DNA of 64,000 bases from Ceratothoa steindachneri (GCA_963969495.1 OZ018321.1:125151218-125215217); one strand, 5' to 3'; positions 33,013 to 44,599 are shown, numbered from the stretch's first letter. Numbers and translations: made by a program. Notes: generated by a model from the letters alone, not told the origin.

Positions 33013-34883
33013 TGGGGGGGGGCCAAGCCAAAGGTGGTGCACTTCTGCCGCCATCCACGGCTTCACCCCCATCACGTATTTGTTTCTTAATGGGGTGCGC
33101 CTGGATGTGGTTGAGTCGCACCGTTTCCTTGGTCTTGTATTCGACCGACGCCTCACCTGGGAGGCTCACATTCGCAGCCTTAGGGTCTCTTGTACCCGCG
33201 CCATGGACATTCTCCGTTCCGTGACGTTCAGCGCTTGGGGCGCTGATAGGGCTACCGCCTTACTTTTTTATCGATCCTTTGTTCGCTCGAAGCTCGACTA
33301 CGGATGCGAGTTTTATGCATCCGCAGCCGAGCGTTTATTGCGGAAGGTGGATTCGATCCACCACACCGGCCTTCGCCTTGCGACCGGTGCCTTCCGCACT
33401 TCCCCCATTGAGAGCCTGTTGGTCGATGCTGGGGAGATGCCACTCGCTCTGCGCCGCGTGCAGTGCATCACTCGCCTGTACGCGCGAGCCCGGCGCCTCC
33501 CCCAGTCGCAAACAGCTCTCACTGCATCCGCAGCTGATCTCGATGGTGCCTATGCCGCCGAGAGACGCCAGTCATACCCTAAGCCCTTTGGGTTTAGGGC
33601 CAGGAAACTCCTTCGAGAGGTAGATATAGCTCTCGGGCCGGTGGCGCCCCTGGTTCTGCCCAGGACGCCACCCTGGAGGGTACCACATTTGGCTATTTGT
33701 CGCCACGCCTCTGCTCCCAAAGCTTGTACTGCGCCGGGAGTATTGCGTTCGATCTTTTTGGAGCACACATCGTGTCACGCTGGTACCGTGCCAGTGTATA
33801 CGGATGGCTCCAAGTCCCAAGAGGGGGTCGGCTTCCACGCCGTATCCTCTCTGTTTGAAGTCAGCGGGGCTCTACCAGGCGCTGCGTCTGTCTTCACGGC
33901 CGAGCTGGTGGCAATACACCACTCGGTACGGGAGATTACGCGACGTGCCCGGTTCGGAGACCGGATTGTGATTTATAACGACTCACAAAGCGCCCTGAGT
34001 GCTCTCGGGGCATTGGAATCTCCGCATCCCCTGGTTCGCGAAATCCGTGACGCCACGGTTTTGGCGAGCCGGGCAGATGTCGAGATTATCTTCTGCTGGG
34101 TTCCTGGACATGTAGGAATTGAGGGGAATGAGCGCGCCGATGAGGGCGCCAAAGAGTCCGCGAGGACTCTGCGACCGGACCAGCGTTTCGCTCTTCCTCA
34201 CACCGACTACATGGCAGGAATAAGGGCAGCTCTTCGGACTGCTTGGCAAAGAAGATGGGAGACGGTCGAGGGGAACTTAAAGTTGCGTGCCATTGCGCCG
34301 CGACTGTTCCCATGGACCTATCCCCCAATGCCGCGGCGGCTTCAGGTTGCTTTCTGTCGTCTTCGAATCGGACACACTCGTGTGACGCATCGTTACTTGG
34401 TGGAGCGCTCGCATGTGCCCTATTGCAACGACTGCGTCGTCCCTTAGACTGTTCGGCATATTCTTGTCGAATGTCCCAGTCTGGGTGATCTTCGCGCACG
34501 ATACCTGTCTCGGTACCGGGATGGGCGGGGTCGCTACCGCCTGTCCCTTGTACTCGGGACGAGTGCGTGCACCATGACTGGTGGACTTATTGACTTTTTG
34601 GGGAAGGCCGGCCTTCTCCCCTTTATTTAAGGTTCCTTTTTTTGTTATTGTTTTGTTTTAGATTGCACTCTCCTGCACCGGGGTGAGGGGGACCTCCCCC
34701 CGCTGCCGGAGATTGCTTCGATTGTTAAGTTTTTCAAATTTATATTGATTGTTAAGTTTTCATATTTTAACTTTAAAGTAGCCTAATTCTAGGCTGTCGT
34801 GTTTTTCGGCGACTTATGCCCAAGTGGGTAGTTGCCAGATGGGCTCTATAAAAAAAAAAAAAAAATAATAAAAAAAAAAAAAA
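33013..34883 (+). mobile_element. 5'-truncated I-group LINE copy with long open frame
   Basis: Starts after the preceding tail at the equivalent of copy A 18107 and ends with the variant 3' UTR (GGTGAGGGGGACCTCC, GATGGGCTCTATAAAA) and a long A-rich tail. It contains the longest intact frame of the family in this window (33080-34447). Confidence 0.9.
33080..34447 (+). CDS. RT thumb, RNase H and C-terminal region of an I-group LINE (455 codons)
   Basis: The frame lacks endonuclease and RT palm because the copy is 5'-truncated. It runs from the RT thumb (VFDRRLTWEAHI, LDYGCEFYASAAERLL) into a complete-looking RNase H: VYTDGSK, FTAELVAIHHSV, IYNDSQSALSAL and GNERADEGAK supply all four acidic catalytic positions. 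The C-terminal block (QVAFCRLRIGHTRVTHRY) ends at a TAG inside the zinc motif, where other copies have CAG (CNDCVVP, then stop). Low decay suggests recent insertion. There is no evidence it is transcribed from its own promoter. Confidence 0.7.
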   Translation: MFLNGVRLDVVESHRFLGLVFDRRLTWEAHIRSLRVSCTRAMDILRSVTFSAWGADRATALLFYRSFVRSKLDYGCEFYASAAERLLRKVDSIHHTGLRLATGAFRTSPIESLLVDAGEMPLALRRVQCITRLYARARRLPQSQTALTASAADLDGAYAAERRQSYPKPFGFRARKLLREVDIALGPVAPLVLPRTPPWRVPHLAICRHASAPKACTAPGVLRSIFLEHTSCHAGTVPVYTDGSKSQEGVGFHAVSSLFEVSGALPGAASVFTAELVAIHHSVREITRRARFGDRIVIYNDSQSALSALGALESPHPLVREIRDATVLASRADVEIIFCWVPGHVGIEGNERADEGAKESARTLRPDQRFALPHTDYMAGIRAALRTAWQRRWETVEGNLKLRAIAPRLFPWTYPPMPRRLQVAFCRLRIGHTRVTHRYLVERSHVPYCNDCVVP

Positions 34884-36799
34884 TTTTGCACCTGCCCCAT
34901 TGAGAGCCTGTTGGTCAATGCTGGGGAGAGCCTACTCGCTCTGCGCCGCGTGCAGTGCATCGCTCGCCTGTACACGTGAGCCCGGCGTCTCCCTCAGTCG
35001 CCAACAGCTCTCACTGCATCCGCAGCTGATCTCGATTGTGCCTATGCCGCCAAGAGACGCCCGTCATACCCTAAGCCCTTTTGGTTTAGGGCCAGGAAAC
35101 TCCTTCGAGATGTAGATATAGCTCTTAAGCCGGTGGCGCCGCTGGTTCTGCCCAGGACGCCACCCTGGAGGGTACCACATTTGGCTATTTGTCGCCACGC
35201 CTCTGCTCCCAAAGCTTGTACTGCGCCGGCAGTATTGCGTTCGACCTTTTTGGAGCACACATCGTGTCACGCTGTAACCGTGCCAGTGTATACGGATGGC
35301 TCCAAGTCCCAAGAGGGGGTCGGCTTCCACGCCGTATCCCCTCTGTTTGAAGTCAGCGTGACTCTACCAGGCGTTGCGTCTGTCTTCACGGCCGAGCTGG
35401 TGGCAATACACCACTCGGTACGGTAGATTACGCTACGTGCCCGGTTCGGAGACCGGATTGTGATCTATAGCGACTCACAAAGCGCCCTGAGTGCTCTCGG
35501 AGCATTGGAATCTCCGCATCCTCTGATTTGCGATATCCGTGACGCCACGGTTATAGCGAGCCAGACAGATTTCGAGATTATCTTCTGCTGGGTTCCTGGA
35601 CATTTATGAATTGCGGGGAATGAGCGCGCCGATGAGGGCGCCAAAGAGTCCGCGAGGACTCTGCAACCGGACCAGCGTTTCGCTCTTCCTCACACTGACT
35701 ACATGGCAGGAATACGAGCAGCTCTTCGGACTGCTTGGCAAAGAAGATGGGAAACGATCGAAGAGAACTTAAAGTTGCGTGCCATTGCTCCGTGACTGTT
35801 CCCATGGACCTATTCCCTAATTCCGCGGCGGCTTCAAGTTACTCTCTGTCGTCTTTGAATCGGACACACTCGTGTGACGCATCGCTATTGTTGGAGCGCT
35901 CGCCAGCGCCCTATTGCCACGACTGCTTCGTCCCCCATACTGTTCGGCACATTCTTGTCGAATGTCCCAGTCTGGGTGATCTTCGTGCACGTTTAAAGTT
36001 GCCTGCCAGTGGACCGCGACTGTTCCCATTGACCTATCCCCCAATGCCGCGGTGGCTTCAGGTTGCTTTCTGTCGTCTTCAAATCGGACACACTCGTGTG
36101 ACGCATCGCTACTTAATGGAGCGCTCGCATGCGCCCTATTGCAACGACTGCGTCGTCCCCCAGACTGTTCGGCATATTCTCGTCAAATGTCCCAGTCTCG
36201 GTGATCTTCGCGCACGATACCTGTCTCGGTACCGGGATGGGCGGGGTCGCTACCGCCTGTCCCTTGTACTCGGGACGAGTGCGTGCACCATGACTGGTGG
36301 ACTTATTGACTTTTGGGGGGAGGCCGGCCTTCTCCCTTTCATTTAACCCGGTTTTATTGTTGTTGTTGTTTTTGTTATTGCTTTGTTACTGTTATTTCTT
36401 TTTATTGCTGTTTCCTGTTGAATTTTTTGGAAGTAGCCTAGAACTAGGCTCTTTATTTACGGCAATTTATGCCTAAGTCGGCAGTCGCCAGATAGCCCCT
36501 TAATAAAAAAATAAAATCTTCGTGCACGTTACCTGTCCTGGTACCGGGATGGGCGGGGTCTCTACCGACTGTCCTTCGTACTCGCGACGAGTGCGTGCAC
36601 ATTGACTGGTGGACCTGTTGACTATTTGGTGAAGGCTGGCCTTCTCCCTTTCATTTTACTAGGTTTAGTTGTTTTTGTTATTGTTTTGTTATTGTTTTTT
36701 CCTGTTCAAATTTTTTAAAGTAGCTTAGAACTAGGCTTTTTGTTTACGGCGACTTATGCCTAAGTGGGCAGTCGCCAGATAGCCCCTTAAAACAAAAAA
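34884..36799 (+). mobile_element. Truncated I-group LINE copy, split by a nested sister copy
   Basis: The outer copy runs 34884-35993 and resumes at 36516/36517 to 36799. It carries stops and frameshifts in the RNase H (for example GGTAGATTACG at 35425). Both halves share private variants at the break (CTTCGTGCACGTT, where other copies have CTTCGCGCACGAT), which shows they were once continuous. Confidence 0.88.
35994..36515 (+). mobile_element. Nested 5'-truncated I-group LINE with 15-bp target duplication
   Basis: Bounded by identical ATCTTCGTGCACGTT at 35979-35993 and 36516-36530. The insert starts at the equivalent of copy A 19352 (TTAAAGTTGCCTGCC) and ends in the 3' UTR and AT-rich A-tail, as expected of target-primed reverse transcription into a sister copy. 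Confidence 0.93.
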
Positions 36800-36959
36800 T
36801 CCCTGTTGGCTTACGGTCATTTAGAAGGGACCAAAACCCCTTGTGTGCCACGCTCATATTCATTTTGGTGAAAAAGCAAAAACTTGTAAACCCTAGTACA
36901 GGTGGCCAAAGAGAGGTGAGACTTGGCAAATGCATTCTTCCACTAGGCCATCTTCGCCG
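36800..36959 (+). other. Flank between the LINE array and Gypsy-C
   Basis: Short non-repetitive stretch after the last LINE tail. It may belong to the gag end of Gypsy-C but no motif is clear. Confidence 0.3.
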
Positions 36960-39098
36960 CTTCCGGCAGAAAACTAGCTAAACATGCCATAGCTAGCGGG
37001 CCGCTGGCGTAACATCTGTTTTCACGATCGCCGCTAAAATATACAATCAAAAATGTGACTTTTTAATAGCAACGGGGGCGAGTGTGTCTATCGTACCGGC
37101 CAAACTGGTGCGATTAGGTGAAGTGCGTGAAACGGGAGTCAACATTTCCACGGCAAATGGCAGAAAAATTAAGGTGCACGGCGAGGTGCACACTGATATT
37201 GCAATTCCAAGTCCCAAGCGATCATTTAGGTGGTCGATCGTAGTCGCCGTAATGACCTCTCCAATTTTAAGAATTGATTTCCTGAGGCATTTCGATCTCT
37301 TGTTGCATTGTGCGCGCAGTTAGCTACTTGACCGGCTAACGAAGCTTGCCACAGCCGTGAATATCTCCGAGAAGCCTTCAGTTGCACTGATAACTGGTGA
37401 CCTCTTTAACGCACCGCCTACTGTGCCGTTCGATCGTGGAAACATTTGGGGCTCTGTATGGGCCCGCCTCCGCTCAGCCATCACTATCCCTGCCGCAGTT
37501 AGTAGAACACACTATTGACGCTGGCTGTGCCCCACCAATATTTGCACTACCAAGACCTTTGTCGGCAGAAAAACTTAAATTCGAAAGGCCAGAATTGAGG
37601 AATTATCAAAAGAAGGGATCATCTGTCCCTCGAAGTCACCATGTACCTCGTCAATCCATTTAGTGCCGAAGAAGTCACTCAGAGAATACAGGATGGTTTG
37701 GGACTTCCGGGCGCTGAATGCCATCACGAAGCCCGACATGTATCCGTTACCACGAATCCAAAGTTTATCAGACAACCTTCACGGGAAAATGATTTTCTCA
37801 AGGTTAAATTTAGTCCATGCTTATCATCAAATCCCGATGAGCCCAGCGGACATTGAAAAGACGGCTATCGAGACACGAGTTGGTTTGTGGGAGTACGTCA
37901 ATCTTCCATTTGGCTTGAGGAATGCGAGCTGCACCTTCCAAAGACATATGGACTGCATCTTTCGTGGATTAGAGTTTGTATACATATATATAGACGACAT
38001 CCTAATCTTTTCGGATAACCTCGAAGACCACCTGAAGCATCTGCAAGAAGTACTCAGAATCCTGCACGAAAATGGCCTAAGGATTTCCCTGGAAAAATTC
38101 GAGTTTGCAAGACAAGAAATTGGATTCTTTGGGCACCATTTATCGCAGGAGGGAATTAGGCCGCCATTCACAAAAATTAAAGAAAAGGAAGATATGCTAA
38201 TGCCGAAAGCCTCGAAGGGATTTCGCCGATATTTGAGCATGATGGGATACTATCGCACAATGCTGCCCAATTTCGCAGCGATTGCAGCCCCATTGACCGA
38301 GCTTTTGCGCCTGCAACCAAAGGCTCACGAATTAATTTAGAGCGAAGAGGAGCTCAATGCCTTCGAGAAGACCAAAGTTGCTTTAGTGGAGTCCGTCACC
38401 CCTTGCCCAATGACTGTTTATTCCTGCTGATGATGGATTGCTCCCAATATGCGGCAGGTGATGCCCTGCACCAAATGGTCGGAGGTTCTCGTGACCAATT
38501 GCCTTCTTCTCTAAGAAACTAAGCCATTCACAGCAAGCATATTCCACGTACGACAAAAAACTACTAGCGGCGTACCTTGCTGTGATACAGTTCAAGCATA
38601 TGATCGAAGGACGCCACCTAATCTTGTGCACCGACCATAGGCCAGTAATTTCGGCATTTTCGTCGCCATTAAGCGCGAAGACGGATGGACCTCAACGCCT
38701 TTGGGCTGCCATTTTGTAGTATGTGAGCGATATCTCCTACATACGCGGGCAGGACACTGTAGCGGCGGACTGCCTGTCAAGAAACGCCAATGCGGTCCAA
38801 ATTGATTCGATTGGCCTCCAAGCTTTGACGATAGTACAGAGGGAAACTGATGAAACGGAGGAGCTAAAACCAATCTTGTAGCCTTCTCCCTACTTAAAGG
38901 AATTTTAGCTGTGGTATGAGGTAACACTAAGATACTCACGACCATTTGTGTCAATGGCATGAATAAAGGTAATTTATGGGCAATTACATTACTTGTCGCA
39001 CCGGTGAATACGAGTGTCACTTCGATTAATAAAAGCCCGTTACTTTTGGCCCAACATGGACAAGGACATACGCTCCTGGACCAGAGAGTGCCTGGCTT
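36960..39098 (+). pseudogene. Gypsy-C pol: PR-RT-RH-IN, canonical order
   Basis: Protease (37050-37320) reads FLIATGASVSIVPAKL, with the catalytic Asp of DTG changed to Ala, and ILRIDFLRHFDLL. After frame breaks the RT (37663-38340, open) has LREYRMVWDFRALNAIT, LVHAYHQIP, LPFGLRNA and an intact YIYIDDILIFSDN, then YLSMMGYYRTMLPNFA. RNase H (38400-38810) is broken but shows STYDKKLLAAYLAV, CTDHRPVISAF and VAADCLSRN. Next comes integrase zinc-domain text (SLRLIKARYFWPNMDKDI), cut off by an (AT)n tract at 39104. This copy differs clearly from Gypsy-A, B and D. Confidence 0.87.
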
Positions 39099-39102
39099 TC
39101 CA

Positions 39103-39103
<1 letters not shown>

Positions 39104-39139
<36 letters not shown>
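39104..39139. repeat. (AT)n microsatellite
   Basis: About 18 units, directly abutting the truncated integrase of Gypsy-C. Confidence 0.97.
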
Positions 39140-39143
<4 letters not shown>

Positions 39144-39405
39144 TGGTATCTAATCTCAAAGCTACCATATTTATTAACACAATATATATCTAATTCATTA
39201 TACAATTTCGCATGTACATATTTACAATTTATAAAATTCAATAATATTTGTACATTGTGTTTCTTGCAAATGAAACCCGTCTCCCTGATCGTGTTTTCAC
39301 AATATTTCTCGGAGTTTCCTGCGCTTCCGATGAAGCGTTACATTGTACGGATTTGTCGCCGTTTCTTCCTAAGGTGTTTTGCGGCTGAGTTGCTCATAAC
39401 AGCCC

Positions 39406-39464
<59 letters not shown>

Positions 39465-40409
39465 TAGTAACTCTCTCTCATAGGATGTAATTTATTTGTA
39501 TCGTACGCACTCGGTAGACTAATAGGGGACGTGTGTAGTGTACAATCACCGCACACACACAAAGTAAGAGAGAGAGAGAGAAGGACAAATACACATTTTG
39601 CCAGACCGAAGTTTCAAAAATGGAATAGAAGGAGCAATAAAATAAGGTCGTTTAGAGACAGTTTGTGAACCAGCGGAATCTGATTAAGAAGTCTGGATTG
39701 AACCGACCACAATGTAAAGCTATCCCACCCCAGTGTGAGAGCAGATGGGGAAACAAAGTAATTAAATCTGTCTGGAATGGGGAACAGATTTGGCGACAAA
39801 AGATGTTTTACGTTAATGTAAAATTTGATAGGGTCATCTTGGATCTTTAAGCAAACGGAATTTCTGTGATACCCTTGCAGGGTAGAGACCCCCAAATTAT
39901 GATACGAAGCGGAGAATTTCAGCTAATCACTGGCTAGACTTCAACCAATCACAGGCTCCGTTAAAAGAATAGGTGGCTAATCAATGCCTCAGTGACGAAA
40001 GGAAGGCGGAGCTACGCGTCTCCTCCAAAATGCTGCCTGGTATGAATAAGAGAACATTTCATTCAAATTATGATTATTGTCACATTATTTAGTGATTCAT
40101 TTAGTTATTCATTGATCAATTATTAGACTGTTAATTCACCGCTCAGCAAATCTCCATTATTCTTGCGCTTGCCATTATAACTCAATTTAGAATATTCGTT
40201 TGCGCAAATTAAATCTTTACCTTAAGTGTGAACATTTCAAAGTGGTGTAAAAATACAAGTGTTTAATTCCTTTACAAAGGAACCATTTACTTACAAACCT
40301 TGATCGGTTAATACCCCTCGGACCGTACGTCAAGAAATCTGTAAGTAAGCCATTTTACCGAACCCTAATATGATCGACTTGCAATCCAAACAAGTGAGGT
40401 CTACTTACA
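39140..40409. other. No gene recognised
   Basis: Contains an (AT)n tract at 39410 and a GA-rich run near 39570. The part from about 39900 might be Gypsy-D 3' LTR material, since Gypsy-D RT stops abruptly at about 40425, but no match to the block at 43.5-44.4 kb was seen. Confidence 0.35.
39410..39462. repeat. (AT)n microsatellite
   Basis: About 26 uninterrupted units. Confidence 0.97.
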
Positions 40410-40416
40410 CCGAACT

Positions 40417-40611
40417 TTAGCAAGTTTCCACTTCCGCGTTAAAAGTAGGGCGCAAGTGAACGGGTACGAGGTAGGACTTAGATGTAATAGGCTTCTGGGT
40501 GGTTAGGGCTATATCATGCCTAAAAAACAAAGAGCAATCAGGCTTCTCAAAAATTTTATCGGGCAATTCAGTTAACAAAAGAGCCAATTGCGTCTTCTGA
40601 GAGGTTTCCAA
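40417..40611 (-). pseudogene. Gypsy-D start of reverse transcriptase
   Basis: LALLLTELPDKIFEKPD, then FFRHDIALTTQKPI, then YLVPVHLRPTFNAEVE: this is the conserved entry to Ty3/Gypsy RT (H-D-I, then PYR-like, then EVE). It overlaps the 3' end of the integrase frame by about 40 bp and follows it directly. RT sequence ceases at about 40425. Confidence 0.75.
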
Positions 40612-42000
40612 ATGGGGCGTTTAAATCGAGTTCCGGGGTTGAGTTTACACAGAAACAGGGGAGCAAAGGAAGAGGGTAGTTGGACTAATACAGTTTGGAT
40701 TAAATTAGGAGGCTTAAATGGATAAGAGACTTCCATTACTGCCTCTTCGTCAAGGGCAATTATATTGTTAATGCATGCGCGGCGGTGATAGCGCTTAAGC
40801 ATATTTAGATGAAAGAATTTATTCCCTGAGAGGGTCTGTATTACGTAATCTACGGGACCGCGGGCTTCAAGGATTAGAAAAGGGCCTTTCCATTGGGACA
40901 AGAGCTTGCTTGTCTCCATGGGTAGGAGGTGCAGCTCCTCTCACCGGGATTGAATCGCCCTTCTTTGAACCTAACGTCAAAAGGGTCGTTTATTTTTCTA
41001 AATTTAGGTCCGAATTTTTTAACGCAATATCGGCGCATTCTTCCAAGCGGTTTCGAAGATCTAGCACGTAAGTATACGGGGACTTGATCTCCTCATCCAG
41101 CCGGATATTAGAAAAGGTTCATTAAAAATGCTCATTGGTCCGCGTACATTTCGGCCATACAAGAGCCTGAAGGGAGCAAATCCCAAAGTTCTGTGGAGGA
41201 TCTATCTGCAGACAAACAGTGCAACCGGCAGTTTTCGATGCCATTCTTGGGGCTGAGCAATGCATAACTTTTTAAGAATGGTCTTCAGAGTGCTATTCAA
41301 CCTTGCACAGACGCCGTTAGCGGCGCGTTGAAAAGTGCAAGTGAGCAAGGGCTTGAACGTAAGGAGCTTGGGGACGTGTTCCATTAGCTCAGAGGTGAAC
41401 TGTCTACCTCTGTCGGACAAGATCTCAGCGGAATTCAGACGCGGAAAAAGATAGAAATTAGGGCCCCTTTACAGGTCACACTATTTGTTTTCTTATGGGG
41501 AACTGCGTCGGGGAATCTCGCATCAAAGTCAACAAGAGTGAGGATGTATGAGTTTCCTTCGCTAGACGGGGGGTGAATTGGGCTAACTAGATCTATTGAC
41601 ACTCTAATAAAAGGCTCCGAGACAATTAGAGTCTCCTGGAGGGGGCAATTGATATTCCTTCTTTTGCTGTAGTCTTCTGACAAATGTCACACGATCTGCA
41701 AAACTCGGCAATATCTTTGCCAGCACTGGGCCCTGAAGAAATAACGTTAGATTCTCTGAGCCGTTTTATTGTCAGTGTAATATTAGAGCAGCCAATAGTT
41801 CATCGTTTGCGAGTCGGAGGAATTGGGGAACATAGGAACGGGGCATACACAACGAACGCGTTGGGATTTTATCCTCAGCCAAACTGGAACCATAAAGGAG
41901 ACCGTCGCTAATGAGGTAGGCGACTTCCCTTTGACTATGGGCAAATCCGTGTTCGTCACTTCTCGTTTTTTACCACAAGGACTGCAGAGTGGGACATATC
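40572..42000 (-). pseudogene. Gypsy-D integrase
   Basis: Domains in minus-strand order: pre-IN and zinc region (about 42000-41690: AYLISDGLLYGSSLAED, then CQKTT in a shifted frame), catalytic core part 1 (41683-41435: RVSIDLVSPIHPPSSEGN, ILTLVDFDARFPDAVP), core part 2 (41420-41202: SDRGRQFTSELM), and C-terminal domain (40919-40572: LSQWKGPFLILEARG, KFFHLNMLKRYHRR). Of the DDE triad both Asp are visible, while the Glu position reads VCARLNSTLK (expected ER.N), so Glu is lost. Then ALDEEAVMEVSYP starts the linker shared with Gypsy-A. Confidence 0.85.
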
Positions 42001-43080
42001 TTTTGAGTGCTTGCAAAATTCTCGTTTTGAAGGGCTGCAAACTCTGGGGCATAAAGGTGGTTCTAAAGACACGGGGGGAACAGTGTCCTTTAAAGCTTGG
42101 GCACTCATGATGACGGGCTGTGCGACGGGGTTAGGGGAGAGCTGTAGGCTCTGGCCAAACAACATGGCGCAGAATTTAATGGGGGCTGCTATCACTTCGG
42201 CCCAACCAGTGAAGTATTCCCATTTGAAATAGCAGCGGACCACAGGGAACCGATTTGCACGTCCCAAGTAGTTATGGACTACTGCGATTTTATCGTGGTG
42301 TGGGCCCACTGGAAGGAGCAACTTTTCAAAGACAATGAAGCAAGTGCATTCGGTGTCTCTTACGAGGGTTGACCTCAGCAACCATTAACACTTTCATTTT
42401 CGAACTCAAGCCGACCGGGGAAGCTTTTGTCGAAAATGAAATTATTTTGCTTTCCCAGGAGACTGCTTGTTGGGGAAGTTGGTGGCGTTTCAGGGAAGCG
42501 GGCGGATGAGAGAGAGGCACTTATTTGGTGGATTTGATGACTAAGAGGTTCATCGAAATTAGGAATTTTGGGGACAGTGTGTTCTCATGTCGCCGGGAAC
42601 TCCGCAGGAAAAAGAAATTATGCCCCTACAAGTGTACTCCGACCCTAGGGAATTATTTATGAGGGGCTTAATAACACTCGATCCTGGCGGGAGATGGTAA
42701 TTGGGTAAACGGACCAGGTACCTTCACATACTTGAGTTAATTCTTCGGAGGAAATTTGGAAAGGTTATTTTTACTTTGGGGTGATGGGGGGGACTTCTTT
42801 GGGTCTTTCGAGTAAATATGGTGTCTTGATGCGTGCACATCCGCTTTTTCTATATATTCCTTGAAATAAGACACGCGTCTGTTCTTCAAGAATGCGTGGA
42901 TTTCAGAGGGTATTCAGTCTTCAACTGACCCCGTAAACCGATATCAATTATGGACTCGTAGTCGCGATGGACTTGGGCTGAGTCTAACCTGAACTGAAAA
43001 GTTCTCTAGAGGGTGAATCCAAATTTACGGTATGTCTGGCCAGACATTAACCTAAACTGGTGGAACTTTGACCAACGAAA
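42001..43080 (-). pseudogene. Gypsy-D gag end and protease
   Basis: The gag capsid relic (about 43000-42890) reads DSAQVHRDYESIIDIGLRGQ, matching Gypsy-A SSKVDPNYESLTDFVLRDQ. The protease (42381-42130) reads LVRDTECTCFIVFEKLLLP, with DTG changed to DTE, then FCAMLFGQSLQLSPNPV, which matches Gypsy-A just after its premature stop. The text then goes straight into EFCKAQKT, the pre-integrase stretch. Confidence 0.75.
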
Positions 43081-43499
43081 ATATAATTGATAAAAAACGG
43101 TCACCACTAAAAAATGATGAATCAAAAAAAGAAAGACAAAAAAATTAAGAATTTGTTCCACTTTCTTTGGATATCTTTGAACGAACTTGACAAACTAGTT
43201 GCTGAACAACATAACTTGGGGAAATATCTTGAAAAAAAGGCTTCTTTCAAATAAAAAATAACCAAACGTAATCTGCCACCAGATAAAGATATATATATAT
43301 AATATGTCAAGGTATACCTGTATAGACTAGCTCGGCGCTCAGAGTCGTGCACAAGCACAGGCAGACAGCTGACCGCAGGCTGCTTGAGATAGTTCGGGGG
43401 GATTAATGAAGAGTGCGATATACGATTGACCAGGTTAGATTAATGGCTTGCCAAGTTGCAGTTCAAAGGATATATATAGACAATACCCCCCCAAAATAT

Positions 43500-44400
43500 A
43501 ATTTTAATATATATAATAAAAGGGAGAAATTTATATATGTATACAAATGGGGAATAAATTAATTATGGTAGTTAAATGAATTAAGTGAAGATTAATGAAG
43601 TAATGATGGGATGACCATACAAGATCACTTCACCTTTAAGCGCGGGCCAATTGAATGGGCTGGAAGACAACGGCGCAGGTCTTCAAGAAGATACTTCGGG
43701 GAGTCCTGACGAAGAGTAGGCGAAGATGGCATTTGATTACTTCGTGATAAGGAATGAGATTTTCTCTGCTCCAGAGAGATGTAATCTCAACTCGAGTCGA
43801 TTCCTCAGATCGGCAGGGAGTATCAACTTCGAAAGAACGGGAATCTTGTAGGGGTGATGAAAATGAGAGGGTCGCACAACTCTCCAGGAAGAAGGGGGCA
43901 CGATAGCTTTCAGCGCAACAGGGGCCAAAGCTTAACGAAGGTAGATCTGGTGGCGAGATCTTCGACGAAGTACGACGGCGGGTTAAAAGGGTTACGGGAA
44001 ACAGACGGCATTCTAAACTGAGTGGATGGCGGGCTTTCAATCTCCTCGAGAGATTGTGAGCTTCGGGTTAAATACCTGTGTGGCTAATCCGATACACGCC
44101 TTAGGGCCTTGCGGTCCCGAGGTGATTCTTGGCGCCAGTCTAAGCAAACATATTTCATGATAACCCGTCGTTCCAGATGATGAAACTTCCTTCGCGATAT
44201 AGGGGTAGGGTTAATGTTGCTGCGCACGGCGCTATCGCAGGGGAGGGGGAGGTATGGTGTCCGAAAGCAGTCACAGCTCTGTGGTGATGAAGCGAGAAAC
44301 CGATTCTCACTCAAACTTTCTAAAATTCTCACGCTGGCGTACGTGGTCATGAAAGAATAGAGGGGTATTTCCTAGGGCTATACTCTCAAGGTGATCCTTC
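43500..44400 (-). repeat. Possible Gypsy-D 5' LTR
   Basis: GC-richer block upstream of gag on the same strand. It has a promoter-like ATTTAA at about 44068 and a GGCGCCAG phrase at about 44129. Both phrases recur in similar order at 60.95 and 61.02 kb. Open frames here (43636-44040, 44084-44350) lack any protein signature. Boundaries are unknown. Confidence 0.35.
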
Positions 44401-44599
44401 GAGGGCATTCCATCACAATGTATAAAACTAGTCTTCTTTCTTAGTTTTCAATCATTAAAGCTGTGAATAATGAACGAATCATAGGCCTAAAGATCATTTA
44501 GTTAAAGCAAAATGATGCTATGTAATGTTTATATTGTTAACTTATCTATGTGCCTAGCTCTTAACTTAAAAAAAATAAATTAGGATTTTTTCTTGGCAA

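Larger units (their letters stand above)
40417..43080 (-). mobile_element. Gypsy-D, Ty3/Gypsy element with PR-IN-RT order
   Basis: Reading on the minus strand: gag capsid tail, protease, integrase, then the very start of RT, where it is truncated. Sequence similarity to Gypsy-A in gag, protease, pre-integrase stretch and the IN-RT linker shows they are one family. Placement of integrase before RT is the order described for Gmr1-type Ty3/Gypsy elements. All domains are broken by stops or frameshifts. Confidence 0.78.

Noticed and set aside
39614..39895. 93-codon minus-strand frame near 39.7 kb
   Set aside because: A competing frame lies on the plus strand, with no motif or context to prefer either.
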